NCBI GenBank assembly: GCA_937922795.1
Contig: CALAJK010000008.1
Span: forward strand, 1 to 63,546
DNA: 63,546 bases
Direction: 5' to 3'
Origin: an uncultured Anaerolineae bacterium
GTDB lineage: Bacteria > Chloroflexota > Anaerolineae > Aggregatilineales > Phototrophicaceae
The notes under the pieces are model-generated. The model searched no databases. It was given only the letters and a program-made list of their open reading frames with translations, and was not told the origin of the DNA. Below, piece by piece: positions 18,916-28,444 of the stretch (the stretch's first letter is position 1; each line of letters begins with the position of its first letter). The position numbers and the translations under genes are program-made.

Positions 18916-20268
18916 ATGACCTCTGCGCCCGACGATCCTACCATCGTTCAACTGGAAACCCAACTTCAGCACTTTGATGCTGCCGTCCGCGCAGCGGCGC
19001 TCGACGAGCTGCTGTCGCTGGCGCGCCAGGGCCGGCTGACGTTCCCGCCGGAAACAGAAGCGGCCAATATGCACTGTCACACGTTCTTCTCGTTCAATGC
19101 GTATGGTCATTCGCCGACTTCGCTCGCTTGGCTGGGTCGCAAATTAGGCATCCCTTTAATGGGCATTGTCGATTTCGACGTGCTGGACGGCGTCGATGAA
19201 TTCTTGAATGCCTGCGATCAGGTAGAGATACGCGGCAGCGCCGGCATCGAAACGCGCGTATACATCCCTGAGTTCGCCACCCGTGAGATCAACTCGCCTG
19301 GCGAACCCGGCATCTGCTATCACATGGGCATCGGCTTTACCACGAGCGCGGTGCCGGCATCAGCCGCGGGCATCCTGGATGACCTGCGTCAGCGCGCCGA
19401 CCGGCGCAACCGCGACATGGTGCAGCGCGTTAACGCATATCTCGATCCGGTCACGATTGATTACGAACGCGACGTTCTGCCGCTGACGCCCGCCGGCAAC
19501 CCGACCGAACGGCATCTGGTGGTGGCCTACATACGCGCCGCCGAACGCCAATATGATGATCCTGCGCCTTTCTGGGCGAACCGACTGGATACGCCGGTAG
19601 ACCAGGTTGCCAACATGTTGGCCGACTCGCCGAAGTTTCAAAACTTCGTGCGCGGCAAACTGATGAAAAAGGGCGGCGCCGGCTACGTGCAACCCGATGC
19701 TGGCTCCTTCCCGCTGGTGGCGCCTTTTCACGAGCTGATCACTGCCTGTGGAGCGCTGCCTTGCGCCGCCTGGCTGGACGGCACATCACCGGGAGAGCGG
19801 GCGATTGAAGAACTGCTGGAGCTGCTCATGCGGCAGGGAGTCGTCGCCTTGAATATCATCCCTGACCGCAACTGGAACATCGCTGACCCCGCAGCCAGAC
19901 AGGTCAAAGTCCAGCATCTGTACCGCATCGTTGCCCTGGCTCAGGAGCTGGCGCTGCCGCTCAACGTCGGCACTGAGATGAACAGCTTCGGCCAAAAACT
20001 GGTGGACGACTTCGGCGCCCCCGAACTGTCCCCGGTGCGCCAGACGTTTTTAGACGGCGCTTATTTTATCTACGGCCACACCGCCCTGCAGCGCGCTGCT
20101 GGTCTGGGTCATCAAAGCGCCTGGGCAGCCAGCTATCTACCTGAGCGCGCGCAGCGCAACCGGTTTTACACCCAGGTGGGACGGCTGCTGCCGCCAGGGA
20201 AAGCGACAAGCCTGGGCTTGACAGACCAACTGACGCCGGGTGACATTTTAGCTAAACTGAACCAATGA
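18916..20268 (+). CDS. PHP-domain metal-dependent hydrolase family protein
   Basis: This 450-residue protein carries a PHP domain. The first metal motif is H53-x-H55 in NMHCHTFFSF, preceded by a short helical N-terminus (1-48), and VDFDVLDG and GIETRVY segments follow as in other PHP proteins. PHP enzymes are phosphoesterases such as histidinol-phosphatase, but this long form is uncharacterised to my knowledge. The position in a sugar or polyol cluster suggests a sugar-phosphate substrate. AGGA precedes the ATG. The 3' end and stop codon lie in a 20-bp tandem duplication. Confidence 0.75.
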   Translation: MTSAPDDPTIVQLETQLQHFDAAVRAAALDELLSLARQGRLTFPPETEAANMHCHTFFSFNAYGHSPTSLAWLGRKLGIPLMGIVDFDVLDGVDEFLNACDQVEIRGSAGIETRVYIPEFATREINSPGEPGICYHMGIGFTTSAVPASAAGILDDLRQRADRRNRDMVQRVNAYLDPVTIDYERDVLPLTPAGNPTERHLVVAYIRAAERQYDDPAPFWANRLDTPVDQVANMLADSPKFQNFVRGKLMKKGGAGYVQPDAGSFPLVAPFHELITACGALPCAAWLDGTSPGERAIEELLELLMRQGVVALNIIPDRNWNIADPAARQVKVQHLYRIVALAQELALPLNVGTEMNSFGQKLVDDFGAPELSPVRQTFLDGAYFIYGHTALQRAAGLGHQSAWAASYLPERAQRNRFYTQVGRLLPPGKATSLGLTDQLTPGDILAKLNQ

Positions 20269-20290
20269 TTGCTAAACTGAATCAATGATT
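20251..20290 (+). repeat. 20-bp tandem duplication across the PHP gene stop
   Basis: GCTAAACTGAAC/TCAATGATT occurs at 20251-20270 and again at 20271-20290 with one C/T difference. The functional TGA is in the first copy (20266-20268); the second lies in the spacer just before the ribosome site of the next gene. It looks like a recent slippage event. Confidence 0.85.
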
Positions 20291-20305
20291 CTTGAGGAGT
20301 AGATC

Positions 20306-22018
20306 ATGGGCGACAAATTGACGGACTACCGCCGCGCCGACGCGCCGCTGCCCGATCACAATACGATCTGGCCGCTGTACGGCGCGGGGTTTGAGAACCT
20401 GGGGCAGGATGGAAAACCGATTGACGTGCCGCTGCCGGAGATCGCCCCTGATCAACTTCTGGTGCGCCACGACGCGGTAGGGATCTGCTTCTCGGATATC
20501 AAAGTGATCAAACTGGGACAGGAACATCCGCGCATCTACCGGGATATGCGCACCCGACCGGTCGTCCTGGGGCATGAAGTCAGCATGACGGTGGTCAAAG
20601 TTGGCGACCAACTGCGTGACCAGTACAAAGTCGGCGACCGCTTCATCATTCAGGCTGACGTCTACGTCAATGGGGTGGGTTACGCCTACGGCTATGAGAT
20701 TGAGGGTGGCTTCTCCAAATACGGCGTGATTGACCAGCGCGTGTTGAACGGAGATGAGGGCAATTATCTGCTGCCAGTCAAACCGACTACCGGTTATGTT
20801 GAAAGCGCCCTGACTGAACCCTGGGCCTGTGTGATCGCTGCCTATCGCTTGAACTACCGCACCGGCCTCAAGGCCGGCGGCACAGCTTGGGTGATCGGGA
20901 CTGATCCTGATGACCCGCGACCTTACACCATCAGCGCCGGTTTCGATGCCGCTTCGCACCCCGATCATTTGATGCTCACCCAGGTGCCAAAGGCCTTCTC
21001 AGGTTGGTTGCGCGCCCGCGCCGCTGAACTGGGCGTCGAGGTGATCGAGGTGAACGATCCTGGTCACCCCCCGATCGACAAGGTGGACGACATTATTCTA
21101 TTGGGCCCAGACGCCGATCGGATCGAACAAGTCAGCCCTTACCTGGCCAACTTCGGCATCTTCGCCATCATCGCCGACCGGCCGCTGGCGCGCAGCGTCC
21201 AGTTGGACATCGGGCGCGTCCACTATAACCGTTGGCTCTACGTCGGCGGGACAAGCCCCGACATCGCCCGCGCCTACGCTGACAAACCGGTGCGCGCCGA
21301 GCTCAAACCGGGCGGGCGCGCCTGGTTCATCGGCGCGGCCGGCCCGATGGGCAGGATGCACGTTCAGCGCGCCATCCAGATTGAGAAGCCGCCCGCGGTC
21401 ATCGTCTGTACGGATGTTAGCGATCATCGCTTGGAAGACCTGTGCATCACCTTTGAGGCCGACGCGCGCGCTAGAGGCATTGAGTTCATCTGCCTGAACC
21501 CCATGGCCGAGGGCGCGGCTGCTCAGTTAGAAGCGTTCCGGAGTCCGGGTTTTGATGACGTCATCGTGCTCGCCCCAGTGCCGCGCCTGATCAGCGATGG
21601 AGCGGCTTTCCTGGCTCCAGAAGGTGTGATGAATGTCTTCGCCGGCGTGGGCCGCGGCACGTTTGCCGAGATAGACGTCAGCGATGTCTATCTCAAAGGC
21701 GTCCGTTACATCGGTCACTCCGGCTCGATGATGGATGACATCCGCATCACCCTGCAGCAGGCCGAAGCCGGCATCCTCTCGCCCATCCGCGCCGTGGCGG
21801 CGATCGGCTCGCTCAGCGCCTTCCGCGATGGCCTGCGCGCCGTCCAGGACGCTGTATTTCCCGGCAAAGTCGTCATCTTCCCGCACATCAAGGAAATGCC
21901 GCTGACTGCTCTGCCCGATCTGAAGGATGTCTTACCCACTGTCTATGCGAAACTGCGCGATGGACGAGAATGGACGCCTGAAGCCGAAGAGGAATTTTTG
22001 CGATTGATGCTGCCGTAG
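20306..22018 (+). CDS. Zinc-type medium-chain dehydrogenase, L-sorbose-1-phosphate-reductase-like
   Basis: This 570-residue MDR-superfamily protein is much longer than the usual 340-410. The N-terminal GroES-like domain has the catalytic zinc motifs GICFSD and VVLGHE. There are two stretches reading as nucleotide-binding (TAWVIGTDPDD near 190, RAWFIGAAGPMGRMHVQ near 340), separated by an extra domain of about 130 residues. It resembles dehydrogenases of sugar-alcohol phosphates. It precedes an SrlD-like SDR and a mannitol-dehydrogenase-family gene, with 12 bp to the next start, so it probably oxidises a hexitol or its phosphate. GAGGAG precedes the ATG. Confidence 0.75.
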   Translation: MGDKLTDYRRADAPLPDHNTIWPLYGAGFENLGQDGKPIDVPLPEIAPDQLLVRHDAVGICFSDIKVIKLGQEHPRIYRDMRTRPVVLGHEVSMTVVKVGDQLRDQYKVGDRFIIQADVYVNGVGYAYGYEIEGGFSKYGVIDQRVLNGDEGNYLLPVKPTTGYVESALTEPWACVIAAYRLNYRTGLKAGGTAWVIGTDPDDPRPYTISAGFDAASHPDHLMLTQVPKAFSGWLRARAAELGVEVIEVNDPGHPPIDKVDDIILLGPDADRIEQVSPYLANFGIFAIIADRPLARSVQLDIGRVHYNRWLYVGGTSPDIARAYADKPVRAELKPGGRAWFIGAAGPMGRMHVQRAIQIEKPPAVIVCTDVSDHRLEDLCITFEADARARGIEFICLNPMAEGAAAQLEAFRSPGFDDVIVLAPVPRLISDGAAFLAPEGVMNVFAGVGRGTFAEIDVSDVYLKGVRYIGHSGSMMDDIRITLQQAEAGILSPIRAVAAIGSLSAFRDGLRAVQDAVFPGKVVIFPHIKEMPLTALPDLKDVLPTVYAKLRDGREWTPEAEEEFLRLMLP

Positions 22019-22029
22019 AGAGGTGAGCC

Positions 22030-22821
22030 ATGACTGTGATGCTGCAAGATCAAATCGCCATCGTGACGGGCGGCGCTCAGGGATTGGGACAAGCCATCTG
22101 CTACCGACTGGCCGAGGCCGGCTGCCATGTCGTCGTCGCCGATCTAAACGAAGCAGCAGCGGCTGAGACGGCAGCGACGATTGAAGCGCAGATGGGGCGC
22201 CGCGCCCTGGCGATGAAAGTTGACGTGACCCAGGAAGCGCAGGTGGCGGAGATGATTGACCGCACTGTGCGCGAATTTGGCAGGCTGGACATTCTGGTCG
22301 CCAACGCCGGCATTCTGATCTCCGGCGATATTGACGAATTCCCGGTAGAGAAATGGCAGGCAGTCATCAACGTCAACCTGGTCGGCTACATGATCTGCGT
22401 CAAGCACGCCGCCCGCGTCATGAAGGCGCAGCGCAGCGGCGTGATCATCCAGATCAATTCCAAGTCTGGCAAGAAAGGCAGCTACAAGAACTCAGCCTAT
22501 GCGGCTTCCAAGTTCGGCGGCATCGGGCTGACACAGAGCGCCGCCCTCGAACTGGCCGAATATGGCGTGCGCGTGAACGCCATTTGTCCCGGCAACCTGC
22601 TTGATTCGCCCCTGTGGGTTGACTCGCTGTACAAGCAGTATGCCCGCCGCTGGGGGATCACTGAAGAGGAGGTGCGCCAGAAATACATCAACGAAGTCCC
22701 CATGAAGCGCGGCTGCACCTACGACGATGTCACCAATGTGCTGCTCTTCTTGGCGTCCGACCAGGCCAGCTATATGACGGGACAGGCGATCAACGTCACC
22801 GGCGGTCAGGAGATGCGCTGA
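22030..22821 (+). CDS. srlD: SDR dehydrogenase, sorbitol-6-phosphate 2-dehydrogenase (SrlD)-like
   Basis: This 263-residue classical SDR has the NAD motif GGAQGLGQ, ANAG, and the catalytic Ser and YAASK in INSKSGKKGSYKNSAYAASK. The INSKSGK block and the C-terminal VPMKRGCTYDDV and NVTGGQEM segments closely match enterobacterial SrlD, which oxidises sorbitol 6-phosphate to fructose 6-phosphate. The symbol is by resemblance. Unlike srl operons there is no PTS permease here, so the phosphorylated substrate must arise another way, or the free polyol is used. It is flanked by two other polyol dehydrogenases. Confidence 0.75.
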   Translation: MTVMLQDQIAIVTGGAQGLGQAICYRLAEAGCHVVVADLNEAAAAETAATIEAQMGRRALAMKVDVTQEAQVAEMIDRTVREFGRLDILVANAGILISGDIDEFPVEKWQAVINVNLVGYMICVKHAARVMKAQRSGVIIQINSKSGKKGSYKNSAYAASKFGGIGLTQSAALELAEYGVRVNAICPGNLLDSPLWVDSLYKQYARRWGITEEEVRQKYINEVPMKRGCTYDDVTNVLLFLASDQASYMTGQAINVTGGQEMR

Positions 22822-22823
22822 AA

Positions 22824-24146
22824 GTGACACTCAGCGGCGCGCGCACCTATGTCGGCTTTGGCTTTGGCGCCATCCAGTCGGGGCTGTTTCTGTATGAAGC
22901 TTTCCAATCCGGCCAATTCGGGCGGCTGGTTGTGGCCGAAGTGCTGCCAGAGATGGTCGCCGCCGTCCGCCGGGAAAACGGCCTATTTCACGTGAACATC
23001 GCCCACGCGCAGGGCGTCGAACGGGCGCTGATCGGCCCGGTGCAGATCGAAGATCCCGCCCAGGCCGCCGATCGCGCGCGTCTAATCGACGCCATCGCCG
23101 CCGCCGAAGAGATCGGCACGGCTGTCCCTAGCGTCAATCACTACGTGTCGCCAAGCGATGGCAGCCTCCATCGCTTGCTAGCGGAAGGGCTGCGCCTGAA
23201 AACCCGCGCTGGCGGCCCGCGGGCAGTGGTCTATGCCGCCGAGAACCACAACCATGCGGCAGAAATTCTGGAAGAGGCGGTATTCAACGTAATCCCCTCA
23301 GAAGAACGGGAGGCCGTGCGCGCGCAGGTGCGGTTCCTCAACACTGTGATCGGCAAGATGAGCGGGGTGATCGCCACGCAAGAGGAACTAGAAGCGGCTG
23401 GACTGCTGCCGGTGACGCCCGGCAGCCCGCGCGCTTTTCTGGTCGAAGCGTTCAACCGCATTCTGATCTCGCGTATCGACTTCGGTCCCGGAGCCGATCC
23501 CTTCCAGCGCGGCATCCGCGTATTTGAGGAGAAAGCCGACCTGCTGCCGTTTGAAGAAGCCAAACTCTACGGCCACAACGCCACGCATGCGCTAGCGGCG
23601 TACATCGGCTCGCTGCTAGGCGTCGAGCGCATCGCCGATCTGCGCCGTCAACCCGATGTCATGACCTTCCTGCGAACCGCCTTCATCGAAGAATCGGGCG
23701 CGGCGCTGATCCGTAAATACCGCGGGCTTGACCCACTTTTCACGCCTGAAGGCTATGCCGCTTACGCCGATGATCTGCTAGAACGGATGACCAACCCCTA
23801 TTTGCGGGACACAGTGGAGCGCGTCGGACGCGACCCGGCGCGCAAACTGGGATGGGATGACCGGCTCATCGGCACGATGCGGCTGGCGCACCATCAAGGT
23901 ATTCGCCCCATCCGCTATGCGCTCGGCACAGCGGCGGCGCTCAGCGTCATGCAGAACAGAGCGCCTGCGGAGATCAACGACCCAGATGCGACGCTCGACG
24001 CGCTCTGGGGCGAGTCAGCGCCTGAGATGAACGAGCGCCGCGCTGTACTCGCGCTCATCCATACTGCGCTGGAATATCTGCGCGACTGGTCAGCCACCGG
24101 CCGCCCGCCGCTGGAGCCATTTCTAACTGCGCGCGAGACACTCTAG
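22824..24146 (+). CDS. Mannitol-dehydrogenase-family (polyol/polyol-phosphate) dehydrogenase
   Basis: This 440-residue protein belongs to the long-chain polyol dehydrogenase family (MtlD, UxaB, mannitol 2-dehydrogenase). An N-terminal Rossmann start (YVGFGFGAIQSGLF) is followed by the all-alpha C-terminal domain with the KLYGHNATHALAAYIG motif bearing the catalytic Lys and Asn/His. The start is GTG at 22824, two bases after the SDR stop, so the genes are coupled. It probably interconverts a hexitol (phosphate) and its ketose; whether mannitol 1-phosphate is the substrate is not clear. Confidence 0.75.
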   Translation: MTLSGARTYVGFGFGAIQSGLFLYEAFQSGQFGRLVVAEVLPEMVAAVRRENGLFHVNIAHAQGVERALIGPVQIEDPAQAADRARLIDAIAAAEEIGTAVPSVNHYVSPSDGSLHRLLAEGLRLKTRAGGPRAVVYAAENHNHAAEILEEAVFNVIPSEEREAVRAQVRFLNTVIGKMSGVIATQEELEAAGLLPVTPGSPRAFLVEAFNRILISRIDFGPGADPFQRGIRVFEEKADLLPFEEAKLYGHNATHALAAYIGSLLGVERIADLRRQPDVMTFLRTAFIEESGAALIRKYRGLDPLFTPEGYAAYADDLLERMTNPYLRDTVERVGRDPARKLGWDDRLIGTMRLAHHQGIRPIRYALGTAAALSVMQNRAPAEINDPDATLDALWGESAPEMNERRAVLALIHTALEYLRDWSATGRPPLEPFLTARETL

Positions 24147-24223
24147 ACACGGTCAGCGGCAGTTCGCCTGGACAACCTTTCTGTTCTCGCTTGTCCAATC
24201 TGATTAGGAAAAGTGAACGATCT

Positions 24224-25147
24224 ATGACACAGGCCGAAACGCCTACCGTATTTCCTCGATCGTCTGCGCGAGGCGCTGCCTGGCTGCGCGTCATTCCGCC
24301 GTGGGCTCAAGTGGTGCTGGCGGTCATCTCCGTACAGGTCGGGGCAGCATTGGCCAAAGGCCTTTTCGATACTGCCGGGCCGAGCGGCGTCGTGTTTCTA
24401 CGCACGCTGCTAGCCGGCATCCTGTTCGGTCTGATCTGGCGACCAGCCGTCCGCGGGCGTTCATGGCGGGACTACGGCTATATCGCCCTGTACGGCGTCA
24501 GCATCGCCCTGATGATGCTGGCGTTCTACGCCGCGATTGACCGCATCCCCCTGGGCATCGCTGTCACCATCTCTTTCACCGGTCCATTGGGGTTGGCCGT
24601 CTTGGGCTCGCGTAAGCTGCTCGACCTGCTGTGGGCGCTGTTGGCTGCCGCTGGCATCCTGCTGCTTTCGCCTGTCACCAATGTCTCACTTGAGCCGGCT
24701 GGCATGTTCTTGGCTGGCCTGTCAGGCGTAAGTTGGGTGATCTATATCCTCCTGACGCGTCGTATCAGCCGCCGCGTCAACACGCAGATGGCGCTCACCT
24801 TGTCCATGTTCGCGGCGGCCATCACCGCTATGCCTTTTGGTTTGAGCGGCGCTCTCCAAGTATTGACCGCTCCAACGCTGATCGCGCTCAGTCTGGTTGT
24901 AGCGCTGCTGTCATCAGCAGTGCCGTTTGGGCTGGAGTTCCAGGCGCTCAAGCGCCTGTCGCCGCGGGCTTTCGGCCTGCTGGTGAGCCTGGAGCCAGTG
25001 GTCGCCGCCGCCATTGGTTTCATCATGCTCAACGAAACGCTCGACCTGCGCAGCCTGATCGGGATCGGACTGGTGACCGCCGCTGCCGCCGCCACCGCCC
25101 GCTCAGAACCAGAACCCGACAGCACCCAAGCAGAAGCTACTGTTTAA
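24224..25147 (+). CDS. EamA/DMT-superfamily transporter, RhtA-like
   Basis: This 307-residue inner-membrane protein has about ten hydrophobic segments in two EamA repeats. The opening resembles RhtA exporters ([25 protein letters not shown]). It may export an amino acid or other small metabolite. I use the ATG at 24224, preceded by an AGGAAAAGTGA stretch, rather than the TTG at 24191. It lies 77 bp after the polyol dehydrogenase and may be transcribed with it. It overlaps the convergent msrA gene by 11 bp. Confidence 0.8.
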   Translation: MTQAETPTVFPRSSARGAAWLRVIPPWAQVVLAVISVQVGAALAKGLFDTAGPSGVVFLRTLLAGILFGLIWRPAVRGRSWRDYGYIALYGVSIALMMLAFYAAIDRIPLGIAVTISFTGPLGLAVLGSRKLLDLLWALLAAAGILLLSPVTNVSLEPAGMFLAGLSGVSWVIYILLTRRISRRVNTQMALTLSMFAAAITAMPFGLSGALQVLTAPTLIALSLVVALLSSAVPFGLEFQALKRLSPRAFGLLVSLEPVVAAAIGFIMLNETLDLRSLIGIGLVTAAAAATARSEPEPDSTQAEATV

Positions 25148-25688
25148 GTTTATCCAGGAACCGCTGGCGCGCTTTGGCCACTTTGGGCGCGACCACTACC
25201 CGACAGTAGGGCTGGTAAGGATTGCGCGCAAAATAATCCTGATGGTAGGCTTCTGCCGGATAGAAGCGCTCAAAGGGCGTCACTTCGGTCACGATTGGAT
25301 CAGGCCAAATGCGTGCAGCCTCCAATTCGCTGATCACAGCTTTCGCGGTCGCCTGTTGTTCCGGCGTATGGTAGAAGATCGCCGAGCGATACTGCGTGCC
25401 GACATCCGCGCCCTGCCGATTCAACGTCGTTGGATCGTGAATGGTGAAAAACACATCTAGCAGATCGCGGAACGTGATCACCTGGGGATCAAAGGTGATC
25501 TGCACGACTTCAGCATGACCGGTGCTGCCGCTGCATACTTGTTCATAGGTTGGATTCGGCGTATGCCCCCCCGAATACCCTGAAACCACCGACCGAACCC
25601 CCTTGAGCAGCACGTAGACAGCTTCCAGACACCAGAAACAGCCGCCGGCCAGCGTAGCGACTTCCTGACTGTTCAGCCCATCTTCCAT
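25137..25688 (-). CDS. msrA: Peptide methionine-(S)-S-oxide reductase MsrA
   Basis: This 183-residue enzyme repairs methionine S-sulfoxide in proteins. The catalytic GCFWC motif is near residue 16, followed by [23 protein letters not shown] and [11 protein letters not shown], all diagnostic of MsrA. No MsrB domain is fused. It is monocistronic and convergent with the EamA gene (11-bp overlap). An imperfect dyad (CTGCaGTAT...ATACaGCAG, 25747-25767) lies about 60 bp upstream and may mark its control region. Confidence 0.95.
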   Translation of the reverse strand: MEDGLNSQEVATLAGGCFWCLEAVYVLLKGVRSVVSGYSGGHTPNPTYEQVCSGSTGHAEVVQITFDPQVITFRDLLDVFFTIHDPTTLNRQGADVGTQYRSAIFYHTPEQQATAKAVISELEAARIWPDPIVTEVTPFERFYPAEAYHQDYFARNPYQPYCRVVVAPKVAKARQRFLDKLKQ

Positions 25689-26194
25689 CGTTATCTCCCA
25701 AACACACTGGTTGTACTGTGGATACGACTATGCAGCAAACCAACTGCTGCAGTATACCATACAGCAGGCTGTTGAACTGTTCCACGGTCTGCGAATCCAT
25801 GTGCGCGCTGCGGGGTGACGAGCTGGGCTGTCGTATCAAAATTCAGGGCGGTTCTGCAAAACGCAGTGATGGTTTCTGTGGAGGCAGATCGTGACGTATC
25901 TATCCGCCGGGCGCGCACACTGGTGCTCTCCTATACCATTTTCTGATCCTTTGTGATCTGCTCATCGATTTGGATGCGTGTGCTCTGGGGTGACAAGCGG
26001 CATGGGTTTGACATGATGAAGTTTCTATCGGTTTTTAACAACAGGTTGCTAGAATAGTGGGGGTGGCGGTCTGGTTCCTATTTCATGGCAGAGATCGGTG
26101 TTAAGCGCGCCGCGCGCTAGCGCGCGACAGTAGGTTGATTCATTGGCTGAAGACTGAAAACCGCAATGCATGTCCCAGTTCATGGAGTCCGCAC
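25689..26194. other. Intergenic region upstream of msrA and the phosphofructokinase gene
   Basis: This 506-bp region has no credible gene. It contains the msrA-proximal dyad at 25747-25767 and an extended -10 sequence TGCTAGAAT (26047-26055) that may serve the phosphofructokinase gene. A TTGACA at 26008-26013 is too far from that -10 to be its -35. A perfect 16-bp palindrome lies at 26111-26126. Confidence 0.5.
26111..26126. repeat. Perfect 16-bp palindrome CGCGCGCTAGCGCGCG
   Basis: This self-complementary site lies 68 bp before the phosphofructokinase ATG, downstream of the putative promoter, and would be in the transcript. It has almost no loop, so it is better suited to a DNA-binding site than to an RNA hairpin. 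Confidence 0.6.
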
Positions 26195-28444
26195 ATGGCA
26201 GTGAATAACATCAAAAGCTTGGGGGTGCTGACCAGCGGCGGCGACGCGCCAGGTATGAACGCTGCGGTTCGCGCTATCGTCCGTACCGCGCTCAGCCGGG
26301 GCGTAGACATCTATGCCATCTACGAAGGTTACCAGGGTATGGTAGATGGCCGTGATTACATCCGCAAGATGACATGGGAATCGGTGGGCGGCATTCTGCA
26401 CCAGGGCGGAACGATCATCGGAACGGCGCGCTGCCCGGCTTTTCGGACGCGCGAAGGCCGTCGGCAGGCAGCTTACAATCTACTGATGAACGGCATTGAT
26501 GGGTTGATCGTGATCGGCGGCGATGGCAGCCTGACCGGAGCCAACATCTTTCGCCAAGAGTGGCCTGAGTTGACAGCCGAACTGGTCGCCTCCGGCCAGA
26601 TCAGCCAGGAACTAGCCGATGCGCACCCCCAGATGCGTATCGTCGGCCTGGTGGGATCGATCGACAATGACATGTTCGGAACCGACATGACTATCGGCGC
26701 TGATACCGCGCTCCACCGCATCACCAAGGCGATCGACGCCATCACCAGCACTGCCGCCAGTCACCAGCGGTCTTTTGTCATCGAAGTGATGGGGCGAAAC
26801 TGCGGTTATCTGGCGCTGATGAGCGCAGTAGCCACCGGCGCCGGTTGGCTGTTGATCCCCGAAAGCCCACCCACAATTGACAACTGGGAAGATCGCATGT
26901 GCGAGGTGCTGCACGCTGCGCGGCAAGCAGGTCGGCGTCACAGCCTAGTCATAGTTGCGGAAGGCGCCTGTGACCGCCATGGCAATCCTATCAGCTCGCA
27001 CTATGTGCGCCAGGTGCTGGAAGACCGGCTGGGCGAAGATACGCGGGTGACAATCTTAGGGCACGTCCAACGGGGAGGAGCCCCCAGCGCCTTCGATCGC
27101 TATCTGAGCACCCTGCTGGGCTATGCCGCAGTAGATCACATCCTGTCGGCGTCGCCGGAGAGCGAACCGCAGATCATCGGCATCCGTGAAAACCGGGTGA
27201 CGCGGTCGCCGTTGGTCACGTGTGTGGAACAGACCCAACGCATCGCTGAACTCATCAAGAACCAGGACTACGAACGCGCCATGGAGATGCGCGGCAGCAG
27301 CTTCAAAGAGACCTTTCGCCACTTCCGCACGCTGGTGCGGTCGCTTCCGCGCCCTGCCTCAGCTGAACAAACTCCTCTGCGCATCGCTATCCTTCACGCG
27401 GGCGGACCCGCGCCAGGCATGAACACGGCTGTGCGGGCGGCCGTTCGGCTGGGCATTGACCGCGGCCATACGATGCTCGGCGTTCGCAACGGCTTCTTAG
27501 GCTTCATTGAAGGCGATATGGTCGAGCTGCAGTGGATGGATGTTGGCGGCTGGGCTTCACGCGGCGGCGCCGAATTAGGCACTAACCGGAAAGTGCCGAG
27601 CGGCGGCGAATTCTACGCCATCGCTCGCCAGATCGAAAAGCACAACATCCAGGGTATCCTAATGATCGGCGGCTGGGACGGCTATGAAGCTTGCAACCAG
27701 CTCTACAGCCGCCGCACCGAATACCCGACTTTCAATATCCCGATCATCTGCTTGCCGGCCACCATCAATAACAATCTACCAGGATCAGAACTGAGCATCG
27801 GCTCAGATACGGCGCTCAACAACATCCTAGAGGCGGTGGACAAGATCAAACAATCGGCGGTCGCCTCGCGGCGCTGTTTCGTCGTCGAAGTGATGGGACG
27901 CTACTGCGGTTATCTGGCGCTGATGAGCGGGCTGGCCACCGGCGCCGAGCGGGTCTACCTGCACGAAGAAGGCGTCTCCCTCAAAGACTTGCAGGCTGAT
28001 CTAGAAAACCTGATCGAGGGCTTTCGCAACAACAAACGTCTGGGGTTGATGATCCGCAATGAACGCGCCAACCCCTTCTATACTACCGCCTTCATGTGCT
28101 CGCTGTTCGAGGAGGAGGGCGGCAATCTGTTCGACGTGCGCCAGGCCATCTTAGGACACCAGCAGCAGGGCGGCGACCCGACACCGTTTGATCGCATCCT
28201 GGCCACGCGCCTGGCCGCGCGATGCATCGAGTTCCTGACGGAGGAAGCGAGCAAACCGACGCCGGCCAGCGCTTTCATCGGGCTGCAAGCCGGACGTATC
28301 CAGATCACCAGCATGGATCAGTTCACGCGGATGACCGATCCTAAATTCCACCGCCCGTTGAACGAATGGTGGTTGGAACTGCGCCACATCGCGCGGGTTA
28401 TGGCTCATCCCAGCGCTCTCCCAACCTCCTCGCCCACCGCGTGA
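26195..28444 (+). CDS. Tandem-domain (eukaryote-type) ATP-dependent 6-phosphofructokinase
   Basis: This 749-residue protein has two PFK domains in tandem (about 1-385 and 395-749), where bacterial PfkA has one of about 320. The N-half keeps the ATP-type GGDGS (109-112) and the catalytic VGSIDNDMFGTDMT, with D157 as the base. The C-half has GGWDG, and the equivalent segment reads PATINNNLPGSE, with N525 replacing the catalytic Asp. This matches animal and fungal PFKs, where the N-half is catalytic and the C-half holds effector sites. The wording of the active-site blocks (SLTGAN, GLVGSIDND, VMGRNCGYLAL) is also eukaryote-like. The ATG at 26195 has GGAG upstream; 26135 is an unlikely start. Confidence 0.92.
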   Translation: MAVNNIKSLGVLTSGGDAPGMNAAVRAIVRTALSRGVDIYAIYEGYQGMVDGRDYIRKMTWESVGGILHQGGTIIGTARCPAFRTREGRRQAAYNLLMNGIDGLIVIGGDGSLTGANIFRQEWPELTAELVASGQISQELADAHPQMRIVGLVGSIDNDMFGTDMTIGADTALHRITKAIDAITSTAASHQRSFVIEVMGRNCGYLALMSAVATGAGWLLIPESPPTIDNWEDRMCEVLHAARQAGRRHSLVIVAEGACDRHGNPISSHYVRQVLEDRLGEDTRVTILGHVQRGGAPSAFDRYLSTLLGYAAVDHILSASPESEPQIIGIRENRVTRSPLVTCVEQTQRIAELIKNQDYERAMEMRGSSFKETFRHFRTLVRSLPRPASAEQTPLRIAILHAGGPAPGMNTAVRAAVRLGIDRGHTMLGVRNGFLGFIEGDMVELQWMDVGGWASRGGAELGTNRKVPSGGEFYAIARQIEKHNIQGILMIGGWDGYEACNQLYSRRTEYPTFNIPIICLPATINNNLPGSELSIGSDTALNNILEAVDKIKQSAVASRRCFVVEVMGRYCGYLALMSGLATGAERVYLHEEGVSLKDLQADLENLIEGFRNNKRLGLMIRNERANPFYTTAFMCSLFEEEGGNLFDVRQAILGHQQQGGDPTPFDRILATRLAARCIEFLTEEASKPTPASAFIGLQAGRIQITSMDQFTRMTDPKFHRPLNEWWLELRHIARVMAHPSALPTSSPTA

